Below are positions 53,234-64,000 of a stretch of DNA of 64,000 bases, in pieces. Source of the DNA: Anaspis maculata (lineage: Eukaryota; Arthropoda; Insecta; Coleoptera; Scraptiidae). The notes beneath the pieces were generated by a model. It made no database searches and had not been told where the DNA came from. It saw only the letters and a program-made list of their open reading frames with translations. The stretch's first letter is position 1; each line of letters begins with the position of its first letter. The stretch is taken from NCBI GenBank assembly GCA_949128115.1, contig OX421966.1, positions 6,448,001-6,512,000 on the forward strand, read 5' to 3'. Position numbers and translations under genes: made by a program.

Positions 53234-56200
53234 ATGACTAATCTGAGAGTGGTGATTTGTGTCCTTTTGGCTGGACTACTGCAATCAGGTGAGTTCTTCC
53301 ATATACCATTTTCTACAGCTAATTTTTGCTTTATTTTCCATTTTGTTCACTATCGCTGATTGGTTTGAAGGTCCTTATGCTATAAGTTGCGTTACAGATT
53401 CTTTGTCAAAGTAACGGGGGAATTACGTTTCTTCCTTGCCATGAAAGCTTCTATGACACAAAACCTGATGTGACAAAACTTGGTTTGTGTCTATGGGCTT
53501 TAAAGCTCGATCTGAAGATCATAAATCTTACTCTTTAACACTTTTTAATCAGTCTTCTGTTTTTTATTCCACATATCGAGAAGAACCAAAACAATAATTG
53601 AGTATAGAAGGTGATAGTTTTTAAACTGTCAGGTACTTTATAACGTAATTCCTACACACTTTATTTAAAAGTGAATGAATAAAATTAACTAGGCATTATA
53701 GTAGATACCTACCCCTACCTACCTACTATTCTTCTACGCATCTAAATCCAGAGCAGTGATTTTCATTATAAACAATATGGCCAACCTTCAACGACCTATG
53801 ACCAATATAACATCAGCAATTAATTTGCTATAATCGAGGCTATAATAAAGCTCGTAATGAACTACAGCTTATACCAAACACTATTTCCTGCCGTTTACTA
53901 CTTTCTCGCTATTTCTTTCATCATTCCCGATTTTTTTACGTAGTCAACTACCTATCTACCTACTTATTTCCTAATATCCAAGTCTTTTTGCAGTTCTGTA
54001 ATAGTTTTGTATTGTTTTTTTTTCGTTATAGCCTCAGGACTCTACTGTTACTCTTGTTCAGCAACCCTTGGACAGAACAATGGATGCGAAAACCTGTGGT
54101 ACTCCAGCGTCAACTACAATACTTGCATTTATCAAGACGCCATCTGTGCGAAATACGTCATCGAGTGTGAGTAAAGCTCAAGAATAATTATACTTTGTAG
54201 GGTTTTTTCTCCTTTTCTTTTATGGCACGTGTCAAGTTGGCAGCAGATTATTGTGCAATGGCCAGAGTGAGGGCCGAGTATTGTGAGCAAGGGGTCGGAG
54301 AAGAGGGAGGATACTTGAGTGAGGGAGCTTCAAAAAGCTAAGGAAAACCGAAATGGATAACCAGTTTCACGGCTTTTTCCATAAGAGTAAAGGTGGATTC
54401 ATGCTCGCAAAAAATTAGAATAAAAATAAAATTACGATAAGAATAAAAATAAGAAAATGTTGATGAGCTTTCAGGTTCAAGCGTTTATGCTCCAAAATAA
54501 GAAATAACAATAAGAATAAGGAACTTCAACTTTCCATTCACTGTTGCGTATTGGAGATGCGCAGATGTGTCAACAGGGGCGGCGTAAAAGAGTCTTTGAG
54601 GGCGAAATGCTCCCAAAATTCTGCACAAATCATCCTTAATAATGTTGAATAATCAAGTTACGCGGTTAACTTATGCAGAATAATATTCTACAATGTGTTT
54701 TAGAGCTTTCCGTGGCCTTCCGCCTTGGCTTGTATTGTGTTTTTTTCCGTTAATGACGACATCCTAGCCCGTTCCAAAAAACACTTATCGCCGCTACTGC
54801 CCAAGAAATTTAAGAATGAAAATAAGTTGAATATTTTCAACTTCTGCTCGAAGATAAGCCGAACGAGTGACGAACGCAGCCGAGCTTTGCCGACGACGAT
54901 GGGGGGGCTGCTTTCATGCAATCCGCAGTACATCGATGTAGCAAAAGTTGCCTGAAACCTGTCTTTGGGTAGGAATGCGAGAAACTCTCACGGGTTGCTT
55001 TGTAAAGGCGGTCCAAACGTGGCGCCATCTACCAGTCATCCTCAAGTTCCCATCAGTGGGAATTGTCTATCACTGCAATAATTTAGTTGAGAAGTAGATA
55101 CCTACACTACACATGATATTAATCAATATCAATAAATATAATAAAAGAGAGTGCCAAATCTTTGTGCCACTTGAACTCAGAAACGAGTCCCGCTGCGATC
55201 AAGGGAGTTATATGGTGTGATAGCCATATTATATCCCCCAACGATGAAGAACGTTTCCGTTTTTACTTCAAGGGCGTGCTTTTGAAGATATGAGGGCTGG
55301 AAGTTTCTTGCTTTCTAGAAGTGTCTAGAACAGTCCAGAACATTCAAGGGTATTCGAGATCATTCTACAACATTCCAGGATGTTCCGGTATCTTTTGGAA
55401 TGTTTGGGAATGGTCTGAAACGTTCTGATATCAAGAGTGAGTGTACAGTGTGCGTGCCAAAACTCAGAAACGAGTCCCGGTACGATCAAAGAAGTTATAG
55501 GGTGTGGTAGCCTCTTATCCCCCATTCATGAAGAAGGTACCCGGATTTATCTGAAGGGCATGTTTTTTCAAAGATATAGGGGTTGGAACTTTTGCCCTCT
55601 AGAATGTCTAGAACAGTTCAGACCATTTAAAAGTATTCTAGATAATTCCACATTCTGGTAGGTTTTAGAATGTTCGGGGATAGCCTGAAACGTTCCGAAA
55701 CATCGCGGAACATTCCAGATCATTGTGGAACATCCACGATCATACCATAACATTCCAAAATTTTCCGGTATGTTCTGGAATAGTCGGAATAATCTGGAAC
55801 GTTCAGAAACATCCCGGAACATTCCAGATTATTGTGAACCATTCGTGATCAATCCACAACATTCCAGAATGCTCGTGTATGTTCGGGAATAGTCTGGAAC
55901 GTTTGGAAACATTCCAGAACATTCCAACCCATTGTGGAACGTATGAGATCGTCCCACAACATTGCAGAATGTTCCGGTATGTTCCTGAATGTTCGGACAA
56001 TCCCGTAACATGCCAGATTATTGTGGATTATTTGAGATCATTATGAAACTTTCCAGAATGTTCCGGTATGTTCTGAAATGGTCGGGAACATCCCATAATA
56101 TGCCAGATCGTTGTGGAGCATTCGTGATCATTCCACAACATTATTGAATGTAACGGTATTGTCGGGAATACTCTGGAAAGTTTGGAAATATCCTAGAACA

Positions 56201-59200
56201 TTCCAACCCAGTGTCGAACATTCGAGGTCATTCCACAACATCCCAGAATGTTTCGATATGTACTGAAATGCTCGGGGATAGTCCGGAACGTTCCGAAACA
56301 TACCGGAACATTCCAGATCATTGTGGAACATTCCAGATCATTGTGGAACATTCGATATCATTCCACAACATTCCAGAATGTTCGGCCATGTCCAAGAATA
56401 GTCTGGAAGGTCCGAAAACATTCAAAAACATCCAAATTCAAGGTAGAACATCCGAGATCATTCCTTAACATTCCAGAATGTTGCGGTATGTTTTAAAATG
56501 TTCGGAAAATTCCGGAAAATCCCAGATCATTGTGGAACAATCGAGATCATTCTACATTATCCCAAAATGTTCCGGTATGTTCGGGAATAGCCTGGAAAAT
56601 TCGGAAACATCCAAGAATATCCCAGATAACTGTGGAACATTCGTGATTATTCCGCAACTCTCCAGAATGTTCCGGTATTGTCGGGAATAGTCTGGAAGGT
56701 TCGGCAACATTCCGTAACATTCCAACATATTGTAGAACATTCGAGATCATTCCACAACATTGTAGAATGTTCCGGTATGTTCTGGAATAGTCTTGAATGA
56801 TCTGAAATGTTCAGAGACATCCCGGAACAATCTAGATCATTGTGGAGCATTTGTTATCATTCCACAACATTCTAGAATATTCCAGATCATTGTGGAGCAT
56901 TCGATATCATTCCACAACATTCCAGAATGTTCGGCCGTCATGTTCAAGAATAGTCTAGAAGGTTCAAAAACATTCCAGAACATTCCAATTCAATGTGGTA
57001 CATTCGAAATCGTTCCTTAACATTCCAGAGTGTTCCGGTATGTTTTGAAATGTTCGGAAAATCCAGAAAAATCCCAGATCTTTGTGAAACATTCGAGATC
57101 ATTCTACAACATCTCAGAATGTTCCGGTATGTTCGAGAATAGCCTGGAAAGTTTGAAAACATCCCAGAATATCCCAGATCACTGTGGAACATTCGTGATC
57201 ATCTCACAACTCTTCAGAATGTTCCGGTATTGTCGGGAATAGTCTGGAAGGTTCGGCAACATTCCGTAACATTCCAGCACAATGTGGAACATTCGAGATC
57301 ATTCCACAACATTGCAGAATGTTCCAGTATGTTCTGGAATAGTCGTGAATGATCTGGAATGTTCAAAAACCGAATCGAATTGAAAATTTCCAAGGATGGC
57401 GCTCTTTGATTGGCCCTAGAAAAAAAGCCAAGCCTCGGAAATTTTGGGAATTCCAGTATGTTATTCTACGTTAAATTCTGCATCGATCCACAAAACTATT
57501 TCAACTTCCGAATTTATTTCCGGTTAAATTTTATTTTGACTGGACTAATTGGTAGAGGTACAATACAGAATATTCGAGAGTATTCGAGATCATTCCACAA
57601 CATTCCAGAATGTTCAGGTTTACGATGCTTCACACGATCACTAGCGGTACACTGCTATTATTATGGAATGAATAGAGATAATTTGGTGCGAAGTGGGGCA
57701 CTGGAGAAAGTAAATTTTTGACCTGGCCCCGTAGAAGAATCTTTTGAATTGGTAGAACTGAAGCCTAGTTCACGCTGATTCGCGCCATCACCAGTGAAAG
57801 ATATTGAATGGGACAGCTCCCATAGAATCAATGGATATAATTGGGTCGGGCGAGTAGAGCACTGGGTAACAAATTCTTGACTTGGCCCTGTAGAAGAGTC
57901 TTTTGAATAAGTAGAACCAGAGGCTGATTGAGGCTGCTTCGCTCTATCACTAGTGGGAGGCATTCAGTGAGATCGCCTTTATGAAATTATTGAATAGAAT
58001 TGGGCCTGAAATAGGGCACTGAGGTTCAAATTTTTGATATCGCCCAGTGAAAAGTTTTTCGAACTAGCACACCTGAGCCAAGTCTACGATCTCAACACAA
58101 TCACTAGAGACAGATTGCTTTCATGGAATAAATTGGTAGAATTGGGCCAAAGTATAGCACAAGGAAACACATTTTTGACTTGGTCCTCCAGAAGAGTCTT
58201 TTGAATCAGAGTACTAGAGCCTGATTGACGCTGCTTGACACTATCACTAGCGAAACACATTCAATGGGGTCGCTTTTATGAAATGAATTGATATAATTGG
58301 GTCAGAAGTGGAGCACTGGGAAAACAAATTTTTGATTTGGTCCTGAATGAGTCTCTTGAATTGGTGGAACTAAAACCTAGTTCACGCTGCTTTGTACAAT
58401 CACTAGCAAGAGACATTGAATAAAATCGCTTCTATGAAATGAACGGATAGAATTGGGTCCAAAGTAGAGCACTGGGGCACAAATTTTGTCTTTTGAGTCT
58501 TTCGAGTTAGCACAATAACATCGAGCTAACGATCCTCACACAATCACTACTAGCACTGGAAATCAGTGAAACTGAAGTCAATTAAGGCTTCTCTGCACTT
58601 TTATTAGCGGGAGACATTGAATGGGATGTCTTCAATGCAGTAAATGGATAGAATTGGGGGCAAAGTAGGGCACTGGGGAGCCAATTTCTTGGCATGATCT
58701 CGTGGAAAAGTCTTTCGAATTAGTGGATCTGAAGCTGAGTTAGCAACGGGGACCCCGGTGATAAGGGGTGAGAATTATTAGTCGGAGACAACTTGGAAAA
58801 ACCCAATAGTACGCAGCTTTGAAGATATTCAAAGGAAATTTCGGGGACACTCAGGTATAATCCATGAGCAACAACACAAACTCGGGTGCCAGCGAATTCA
58901 AGAATACATTCACAAAATTGGCAATATCTAGCGTAAGGAAAGCCCCGAGAACTGCTGAAGGAAATCGGTAGGTACGCCTGGAGATTGGAGACGATTCAGG
59001 AAGTCTCAGAGACAAAGGACTCCAGCGACAATAGGTTTTGAAGATATTTTGGAGAAATTTCAAAGACATCCCACTGATGAATGATCGGTGATTCAAGGGC
59101 GCATATTCGAGATCTACGAAGAAGTCCATAGTATTGAAAGTCTTGAATATAACTGGAAATTGAAGAAGCCGAAGCAGCTAAAAAACTGTTATTGTTGGAG

Positions 59201-62200
59201 ACATTCCAGGGACTTGAAAACATTCATATTTCAATAGCACAATATCCAAATTCAGAGACTTTCGATGAGGTTAAAACGTTGAATGTGTAACTGTTTGAGA
59301 CAAATCAAAGCTGAAGCAAAAGCAGAATACTTCAAAGGCATTAAGGGACTTTAAGACAGCTGCAGGTGATTGAGTGAAGCAAAACTTGAATTTGGGGTGT
59401 TCTCAATCAAATGAAAATAACATTCTATGTCTGAAATGGATATTCTACTTGAAATTGTCAAGAAAATTGGAGCCACTCTATTTTAGCAGCAATCTGGGAA
59501 TTTTTTCCTCCACAGTCGTGTGCGAAGTCATGTGGTTCAATCGCCTGAAAGCCATATGCTTGTGATAAGAATTGAGGGGGTTTTCAATTTGATGTGAGAG
59601 GATGTCAGAGAATATCTAGAATTTGTCTAAAATGTAAAAGAGCTGAAGGAACTTGAAAATGATGACTTCGTAGACATTTCAGGGACTTCCGTGGACGGTA
59701 ATGTGATTCAATGGTTTTCTACGCTTCTAGGCTCTATGATATAAACTCAAGGTTTTCAAACAGTCAAAATCTAGTAGGTAAGTTGACACTAGTCGATGGT
59801 ATATTCAGGAGCGGTAGACCTCAGAGATATTTTGGTGACTGTGGTAGAACTCAAACACTCATAATACAGGTAACTTGATGGCACAAAATTCAAATCGAGT
59901 CGAAGAAACTCAACGATAGTCAATTTTAGAGACATTCTGGGGACTTTTTGAACAGTTATATGTGATTCAATGCTGAAAGCCAAGTGTTTATGACGGAAGA
60001 TTGAAGACTGCAAATTGGAGAGTGAAGTTTGAGACAAGTTGGAGACACGCTCGGAAGAAGTAAACTTCAAACTTTAGAGTTATTTCAGAGATTTTTATAG
60101 GAAATTAGCGATTCAGTAGCCTAGAAGTGAAATCTTGGGGCTTATAGTTAGAACTCGAGGCTTTTTTATGTTCAAAATGTGTTTATTCCGAACGAATTGA
60201 AGGCGTAGTCAGAAATAGTGGATTCTATAGACTTTTACGGGATTATAGGAGAACTCGTTGTGATTCCGGGGCGCGAGAGTTGGATTTGAGGAGTCTATGA
60301 ATATAAGGATTGAACAAATATCAATGTCTCGAATGTAGGTGACTACCATATTTTAAAACAGTCGTAGAACTCAAGAGAAACCAATGTTTGAGACATTTTG
60401 AGAAATATGAAGGGACTGGAACAAGAATCTATAGGCAATCAGTCTCATTGTGCTCGAGTGTTTTTTTATGAACTTTGGTGTCTTCACAACGATTGTGATT
60501 ACCCCTGAAGTCACCTCAAGTCTCCAACTCCAGTTCCAACTATTAAGTTTAATTTGGAGACGCTCAAGGGACTTTTGAGGTAGTCACGCGAGCAACGCGA
60601 AGCTGCCAGAGTGTATGCATGAAGCTCTAGCATATTGAGACTGTGAAATAACTAGTCGCAAGAAGACTCAGGGAGACTTGGGAACACGAGAGTTCAGAGA
60701 CATTTTGGAGACATTGAGGGCACTTGTGAGAAGCTCATGGACAACATTTTATGAATGAACAAAATTTGGTTTAGATCCTCACAGTATGAATCAAGTGAAA
60801 CGCTGAAAACCAATGTTCGAATCAGGAGAGATCAAAAATAAAAACCGGGTATGTGAAAAGTAGGCAGAATTTAAAGGCAGCAAGATTAAGAGACATCTAG
60901 GGGACTTTAGCGAAGGCCATAAATGAAGCCGTATTTAGAAACAGTATGGGTAGTGAAACAAAAAATAGACTCAGAAATACTTGGAAGAACGAAAAAGTTT
61001 GAGAGTTTAGAGATATTCGAGAAACATTTTGGGCACACTAGAGAATACTTATGAACAAGGAACGGTAAATTTTGGTACTTTCCAACGGATTGAAAAAACA
61101 TTTTTAATTATGAGAATCGCTGGCGTAGCAAATGCCCAAGAAGAAACAAAGGAGGCCGATCAATCTGAAGTTTGTAGACAATTGGGGGAGTTTTGGAGAC
61201 ACTCAGAGGACTTCACGACAAGGATGTCCAGGCCGTATACTTGGTATTTTATACAAATATCCAAAGAGCAGTGAGCACTACAAAATAATGGCGCAAAAGG
61301 ACTTCAAAAAGCCCGAAAGTACGCAAGTTGATAGAAAATTTGAGACATTTTGGGAACACTTAATAGCTCATGAACAACAACGCCAAATCCAAGTACCTAC
61401 TTACATGTCAAGTGATGAATTTGGAATAACGAAAATCTCTATTTAGCACAGGAGAAGCTCAAGATGGAGCGTGGGAAGTGAATAGTCTCAGAGTTTGGAG
61501 ACAATTGGGGTAGGTTCTCCAAGGGCAGTCATTCAAGGGCGCCGCACTGGTCTCAATTGTGAAATGCGCTCACACTTTTGTTCTGGAAAGTCCAATTTTT
61601 GACAGAAATTTATCGTTCAGGTCAGTATGAAAAAAGAAAGGGTCTTTTTTTTCCTTTTTTTTTGAATGTTTTCTACGAGGTTATTAGCGTCGACGGGACA
61701 TTCAGTGGGTTTTTGTTGCCACTGCCTATTGCCTACTGTTAACTATGTAAGGCCTCAGTACTCTGATAGCACTCAACTCTGTAATCAGAAATCCATTTTT
61801 TCTGTAACCGCTGTAGTCAGACAGGTGCAGATATGGCGTAGTAAGGTCGGAAGGCTAGTTGAAAAGCACTAGCAGTAATAACAAAAAAGTCTTCAGATGA
61901 GCAACAAGAGCAGAGGAAAGAGAAGCCTACCTGCAGAATACCACCTGTAGAACTTGCATTCAGTTGGCTCAACTGCTGCCAACTTCGTCCTATACAGGTG
62001 CACCAACTCCTGATGCCGAACCGCTGTCAATGAACGATTGATTTCCAGATGGCGACTCTGTCATGATCCACCGGGGTTGCCAACATCAAGACATTTGCGG
62101 CGTCATAGTCCACAACAACCCCTACCAGCGCGTGCTGGATTGCCAGACGTGCAATTCCAACTATTGCAATTCCTCGGCCGTCCCCAAACAGCTGTTCATT

Positions 62201-62245
62201 CTCACGCTGTTGTCGGCCCTCGTTTTACTCTTTAGACATTTTTGA
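53234..62245 (+). CDS. Ly6/three-finger protein, gene D (3 exons; two possible last exons)
   Basis: Exons 53234-53288, 54032-54166 and 62049-62245; all phase 1 and GT-AG. This form is 128 aa. The ATG at 53234 opens a signal peptide (MTNLRVVICVLLAGLLQS); the same frame is open far upstream but without signal-peptide character. Exon 2 has GLYCYSCSA...GCENLWYSS...NTCIYQDAIC. Exon 3 has RGCQHQDIC...LDCQTCNSNYCNS, then a hydrophobic GPI-type tail (LFILTLLSALVLLF). Ten Cys in Ly6 order. Intron 2 (~7.9 kb) is mostly satellite DNA. AATAAA lies near 62320. A second terminal exon of the same phase at 63153-63334 could replace exon 3. Confidence 0.85.
54167..55150. other. Intron 2 of Ly6 gene D, proximal part; nothing recognised
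   Basis: Contains a short AATAAAAATAAGAAA-type simple repeat near 54418-54510. No coding frame stood out. Confidence 0.4.
55160..55620. repeat. Two-copy direct repeat leading into the satellite
   Basis: AACTCAGAAACGAGTCCCGC (55174) and AACTCAGAAACGAGTCCCGG (55459) start two ~165-bp copies, each continuing through GAAGTTATA.GGTGTG, TTCAAAGATATAGGG and CTAGAACAGT.CAGA. The second copy follows a short stretch of satellite. Confidence 0.8.
55330..57375. repeat. ~98-bp satellite rich in TTCnnGAAnnTTC motifs
   Basis: About 20 diverged units. The consensus phrase runs GATCATTCCACAACATTCC, AGAATGTTCCGGTATGTTC, GGGAATAGTCTGGAAGGTTC, GGAAACATCCCAGAACATTC. Successive AGAATGTTCC blocks fall near 56475, 56565, 56662, 56763, 57117, 57215 and 57315. 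Perfect TTCCAGAATGTTC copies occur at 56051, 56371, 56930 and 57603 (the last in a stray unit). Long ORFs on both strands follow from the near-palindromic unit and are not genes. Confidence 0.9.
57640..58745. repeat. ~155-bp satellite, about seven copies
   Basis: Units share ATGGAATGAATTGATAGAAT, TGGGTCAAAGTAGAGCACTG, TTTTTGACTTGGTCCTGTAG, AAGAGTCTTTTGAATTAGTA and TATCACTAGCGAAAGACATT. Unit starts are near 57665, 57825, 57980, 58130, 58275, 58437 and 58620. Divergence between units is high, so the array is old. Confidence 0.85.
58780..61530. repeat. Highly degenerate ~150-200-bp repeat array
   Basis: A weak periodic phrase GAGACATTTTGGGGACTTTT, then GTGATTCAATAGCC and GAACTCGAGGC, recurs a dozen or more times (for example 59210, 59330, 59670, 59935, 60700, 60893, 61195 and 61340). 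Boundaries and unit length are uncertain. Confidence 0.65.
61531..62048. other. Intron 2 of Ly6 gene D, distal part; nothing recognised
   Basis: No repeat family or coding frame stood out before the exon 3A acceptor. Confidence 0.4.
62049..62245 (+). CDS. Terminal exon 3A of Ly6 gene D
   Basis: The acceptor TTGATTTCCAG ends at 62048. With the T left over from exon 2 the first codon is TAT (Tyr), and the frame is open to TGA at 62243-62245. It encodes the second half of the domain plus a GPI-type tail. Confidence 0.85.
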
Positions 62246-62739
62246 GTAGGTAAACTGTGACGTCACCATGTTTTTCATCCGTACCTGTACTCGTTCACTT
62301 AGTTTCCAGTTGTTTTGTAAAATAAAAAACAAATAGAACAACCAGAAGCGCTGCTAACTTCACACGTAATATTATTCGTCTCTAGTTCTAGCTCGAATCG
62401 CATATGCCTTTTGAATCATTGTTTTGTTTTCGAATGTTTTATCACTGTTGCCAACTTCACACGTAAGTTCCTACCAACCTATTTTGTCACTTGATCTTAG
62501 GGCTGTACCAGTTTATTTATGCTTTTATATGAAGGACGTAAGTTGGAATTGGAGCATCACCACAGCAACAGTTGCGCCTCCAACTTGTTATAGAGTCATC
62601 AGTTACGTTTTCCATAGCAAATACAGCCTTAAGATCGTCAGACAAAATATACAAGTGAAGTTGGCAACCAGCCGTTCACGATCTACAATTTACAGGCGTT
62701 GCAACTTTGCAACAATCAGATATCTATAATCGATTTCAC

Positions 62740-63046
62740 GGCTTTCTGCATTAGAGCAAGCTATGAAAAAATTGTGTTGTGTTGGTACAAATGACAAGGG
62801 GATGCCAGCCACCAACCATTGAAGACAATGTCCCTTATCGTCCACACTGCAAATCACTCAAAGGAAACCAACCATTTCTCGCATATTCTCGAAAAGTCTC
62901 ACTTTCGAGTACATGACCCCCCGAGGCGGTTACAATGTCACATTGAAAACTGCACATGAAGACAGCTAGCTGCCAACCAGCCGTCAACGTGCCATTCGTA
63001 CCAACGCAACCTATTTTTCCCATAGCTTGCTCTAATGCAGAAAGCC
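62740..63046. repeat. Fold-back MITE between terminal exons 3A and 3B
   Basis: GGCTTTCTGCATTAGAGCAA faces TTGCTCTAATGCAGAAAGCC. The arms of ~75 bp continue through TTGTGTTGGTAC/GTACCAACGCAA. Non-coding. Confidence 0.85.
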
Positions 63047-63152
63047 ATCAAATTGATTGTACCTAACTGGAATAGTCTCATGGATCGTGAACGCTGTCTA
63101 GTTGTTGAGACACAGTTTTTGACAATTGATTGATTGCCGGATGATTTTGCAG

Positions 63153-63334
63153 ATGGCGATGCGGTGATGATCCACAGGGGTTGCCAACATATGGACATTT
63201 GCCAGGCTTTAGTGTACAACAACCCCGGCCAGCGCATCCTGGATTGCCAGACGTGCAACCGCAACTATTGCAATTCCGCCGCGGTCCTCAAACATTCGGC
63301 TTTTTTCATCCTCGTTTTCAAATTGTTTTTTTAA
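63153..63334 (+). CDS. Second, similar terminal exon (3B): alternative last exon of gene D or remnant copy
   Basis: The acceptor TGATTTTGCAG ends at 63152. The exon has the same phase as 3A and is open to TAA at 63332-63334. It encodes YGDAVMIHRGCQHMDIC...LDCQTCNRNYCNS and a hydrophobic tail (FFILVFKLFF). Over the shared 45 residues, 35 match exon 3A, and all Cys are kept. An AATAAA follows at ~63438. I found no signal-peptide exon or first-half exon between 3A and 3B, so 3B has no exons of its own. Either transcripts of gene D choose between 3A and 3B, or 3B is left from a tandem gene that lost its 5' exons. Confidence 0.8.
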
Positions 63335-63770
63335 TTTTTGATCGCATCACGTCTCTTTCGATAGAGCAGATAAATCACATTTTCGTAACACAAAATTCCT
63401 TTGCTTTGCCTGTGACTGGTGTGTGTGTGTATCTACCTAATAAAGTTGATTCATGCAATATTTGACAAAGACACACATTACCATACCCTTGGAACCCATA
63501 CGTCTGCGAGGCGTGCCTCTTTATTTCCTCTCGACGGTACATATATTTATTTTATTCTCCAAATATCGATTAGATTGTATTGATTTCTGTTGCGTTTTTT
63601 TTAATGAAAGTTTTTCTGCTGAACAAAACAGCAATAACGTGGATTTTTTGAAATAAAAAAATTATGAAAAACAATTCAATCATACGAAGGTATTTTTATT
63701 GCGACATACCCTACCTTAATTTATTAATTGGGCGTGCAAACATTACGATATCAAACAAAACATCAAGAAT

Positions 63771-63779
63771 TATATAAAT
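63771..63779 (+). promoter_or_regulatory. Probable TATA box of Ly6 gene E
   Basis: TATATAAAT lies 46 bp upstream of the gene E start codon, in otherwise gene-free sequence. The spacing allows a start of transcription near 63800 and a very short 5' UTR. Confidence 0.5.
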
Positions 63780-63816
63780 CACACCCTAGAGTAGGATTGA
63801 GCTAGATTAGTGAAAA

Positions 63817-63871
63817 ATGGCCCGCAGAGACGTGCTTTGTGTTCTTGTGCTTTTGGCTTTGTTCGCTAGAG
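63817..63871 (+). CDS. Ly6 gene E, signal-peptide exon (partial gene)
   Basis: The ATG opens MARRDVLCVLVLLALFAR, a clear signal peptide. The exon ends at G|GTAAGT in phase 1, exactly like exon 1 of genes B, C and D. The remaining exons lie beyond the right edge. Assignment to the Ly6 family rests on exon size, phase, orientation and position, not on domain sequence. Confidence 0.7.
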
Positions 63872-64000
63872 GTAAGTTTAACAGTCGTTTTTTGCAACTG
63901 TACAGTTTTAGAAGACTGACTCCATTATTAAAAATTATCTGGTCTCAATCACGATTATTATTTTACTAGTGTCAAGATGGAAAAAACTTAAAAACTAGTA

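Noticed and set aside
52970..53359. 129-codon ORF starting upstream of Ly6 gene D exon 1
   Set aside because: The upstream part lacks signal-peptide character and reads through intron 1; the ATG at 53234 starts a clean signal peptide ending at a GT donor.
55325..57242. Many overlapping 60-85-codon ORFs on both strands
   Set aside because: Produced by the near-palindromic ~98-bp satellite, which lacks stops in several frames.
42970..61530. CRISPR-like arrays
   Set aside because: The tandem repeats have no unique spacers between constant repeats, units are diverged, and the DNA is eukaryotic.

Overview
The window is nuclear DNA of an animal, almost certainly an insect. The genes are split by canonical GT-AG introns. 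They include a GMC-type glucose dehydrogenase-like oxidoreductase and a cluster of small Ly6/three-finger proteins of the quiver/sleepless/boudin kind. The repeats include BEL/Pao and Ty3/gypsy pieces, pogo, mariner and hAT elements and tRNA-like SINEs. Dispersed TAGGTA/TACCTA runs are common. I could not fix the order or species from sequence alone. Gene content is low: one complete oxidoreductase gene, one partly decayed C2H2 zinc-finger gene, four complete Ly6 genes and the first exon of a fifth. Almost everything else is repeat.

Layout. 1-9.4 kb: a large fold-back repeat built of ~415-bp modules, duplicated in tandem as a ~3.67-kb block, with no convincing gene. 9.8-14.1 kb: a three-exon GMC oxidoreductase (612 aa) with a separate signal-peptide exon. 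15.8-17.5 kb: a C2H2 zinc-finger gene whose last fingers are frameshifted. 17.9-19.5 kb: an internally deleted pogo/Tigger-like transposon. 19.5-23.1 kb: a pile of broken elements (possible Harbinger piece, BEL/Pao, two gypsy copies in opposite orientation). 23.4 kb to the right edge: five head-to-tail plus-strand Ly6 genes, here called A to E.

Ly6 genes B, C and D share one architecture: a short signal-peptide exon, an exon with the first Cys half of the domain, and a terminal exon with the GC...C...C..C...CN half. All junctions are phase 1. Their second introns are very large (about 6.0, 20.3 and 7.9 kb) and hold nearly all the fold-back elements, hAT MITEs and satellites. Gene D has two intact, similar terminal exons (62049-62245 and 63153-63334), each followed by an AATAAA. 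This suggests alternative last exons or a truncated tandem copy.

The most unusual feature is a recurring kind of long fold-back element. Its arms are made of several directly repeated modules facing the same modules inverted. One is a ~2.2-kb near-palindrome with a ~20-nt loop. Two such elements carry repeated YY1/PHO-like AAGATGGCGG motifs. Because they lie inside introns of plus-strand genes, the primary transcripts could form very long hairpin RNAs. A ~98-bp satellite near 56 kb carries many heat-shock-element-like TTCnnGAAnnTTC motifs. A small decayed gene at 38.6-39.1 kb has only TGA codons as its internal stops. None of these readings could be tested by database search or computation here; repeat boundaries were found by eye.
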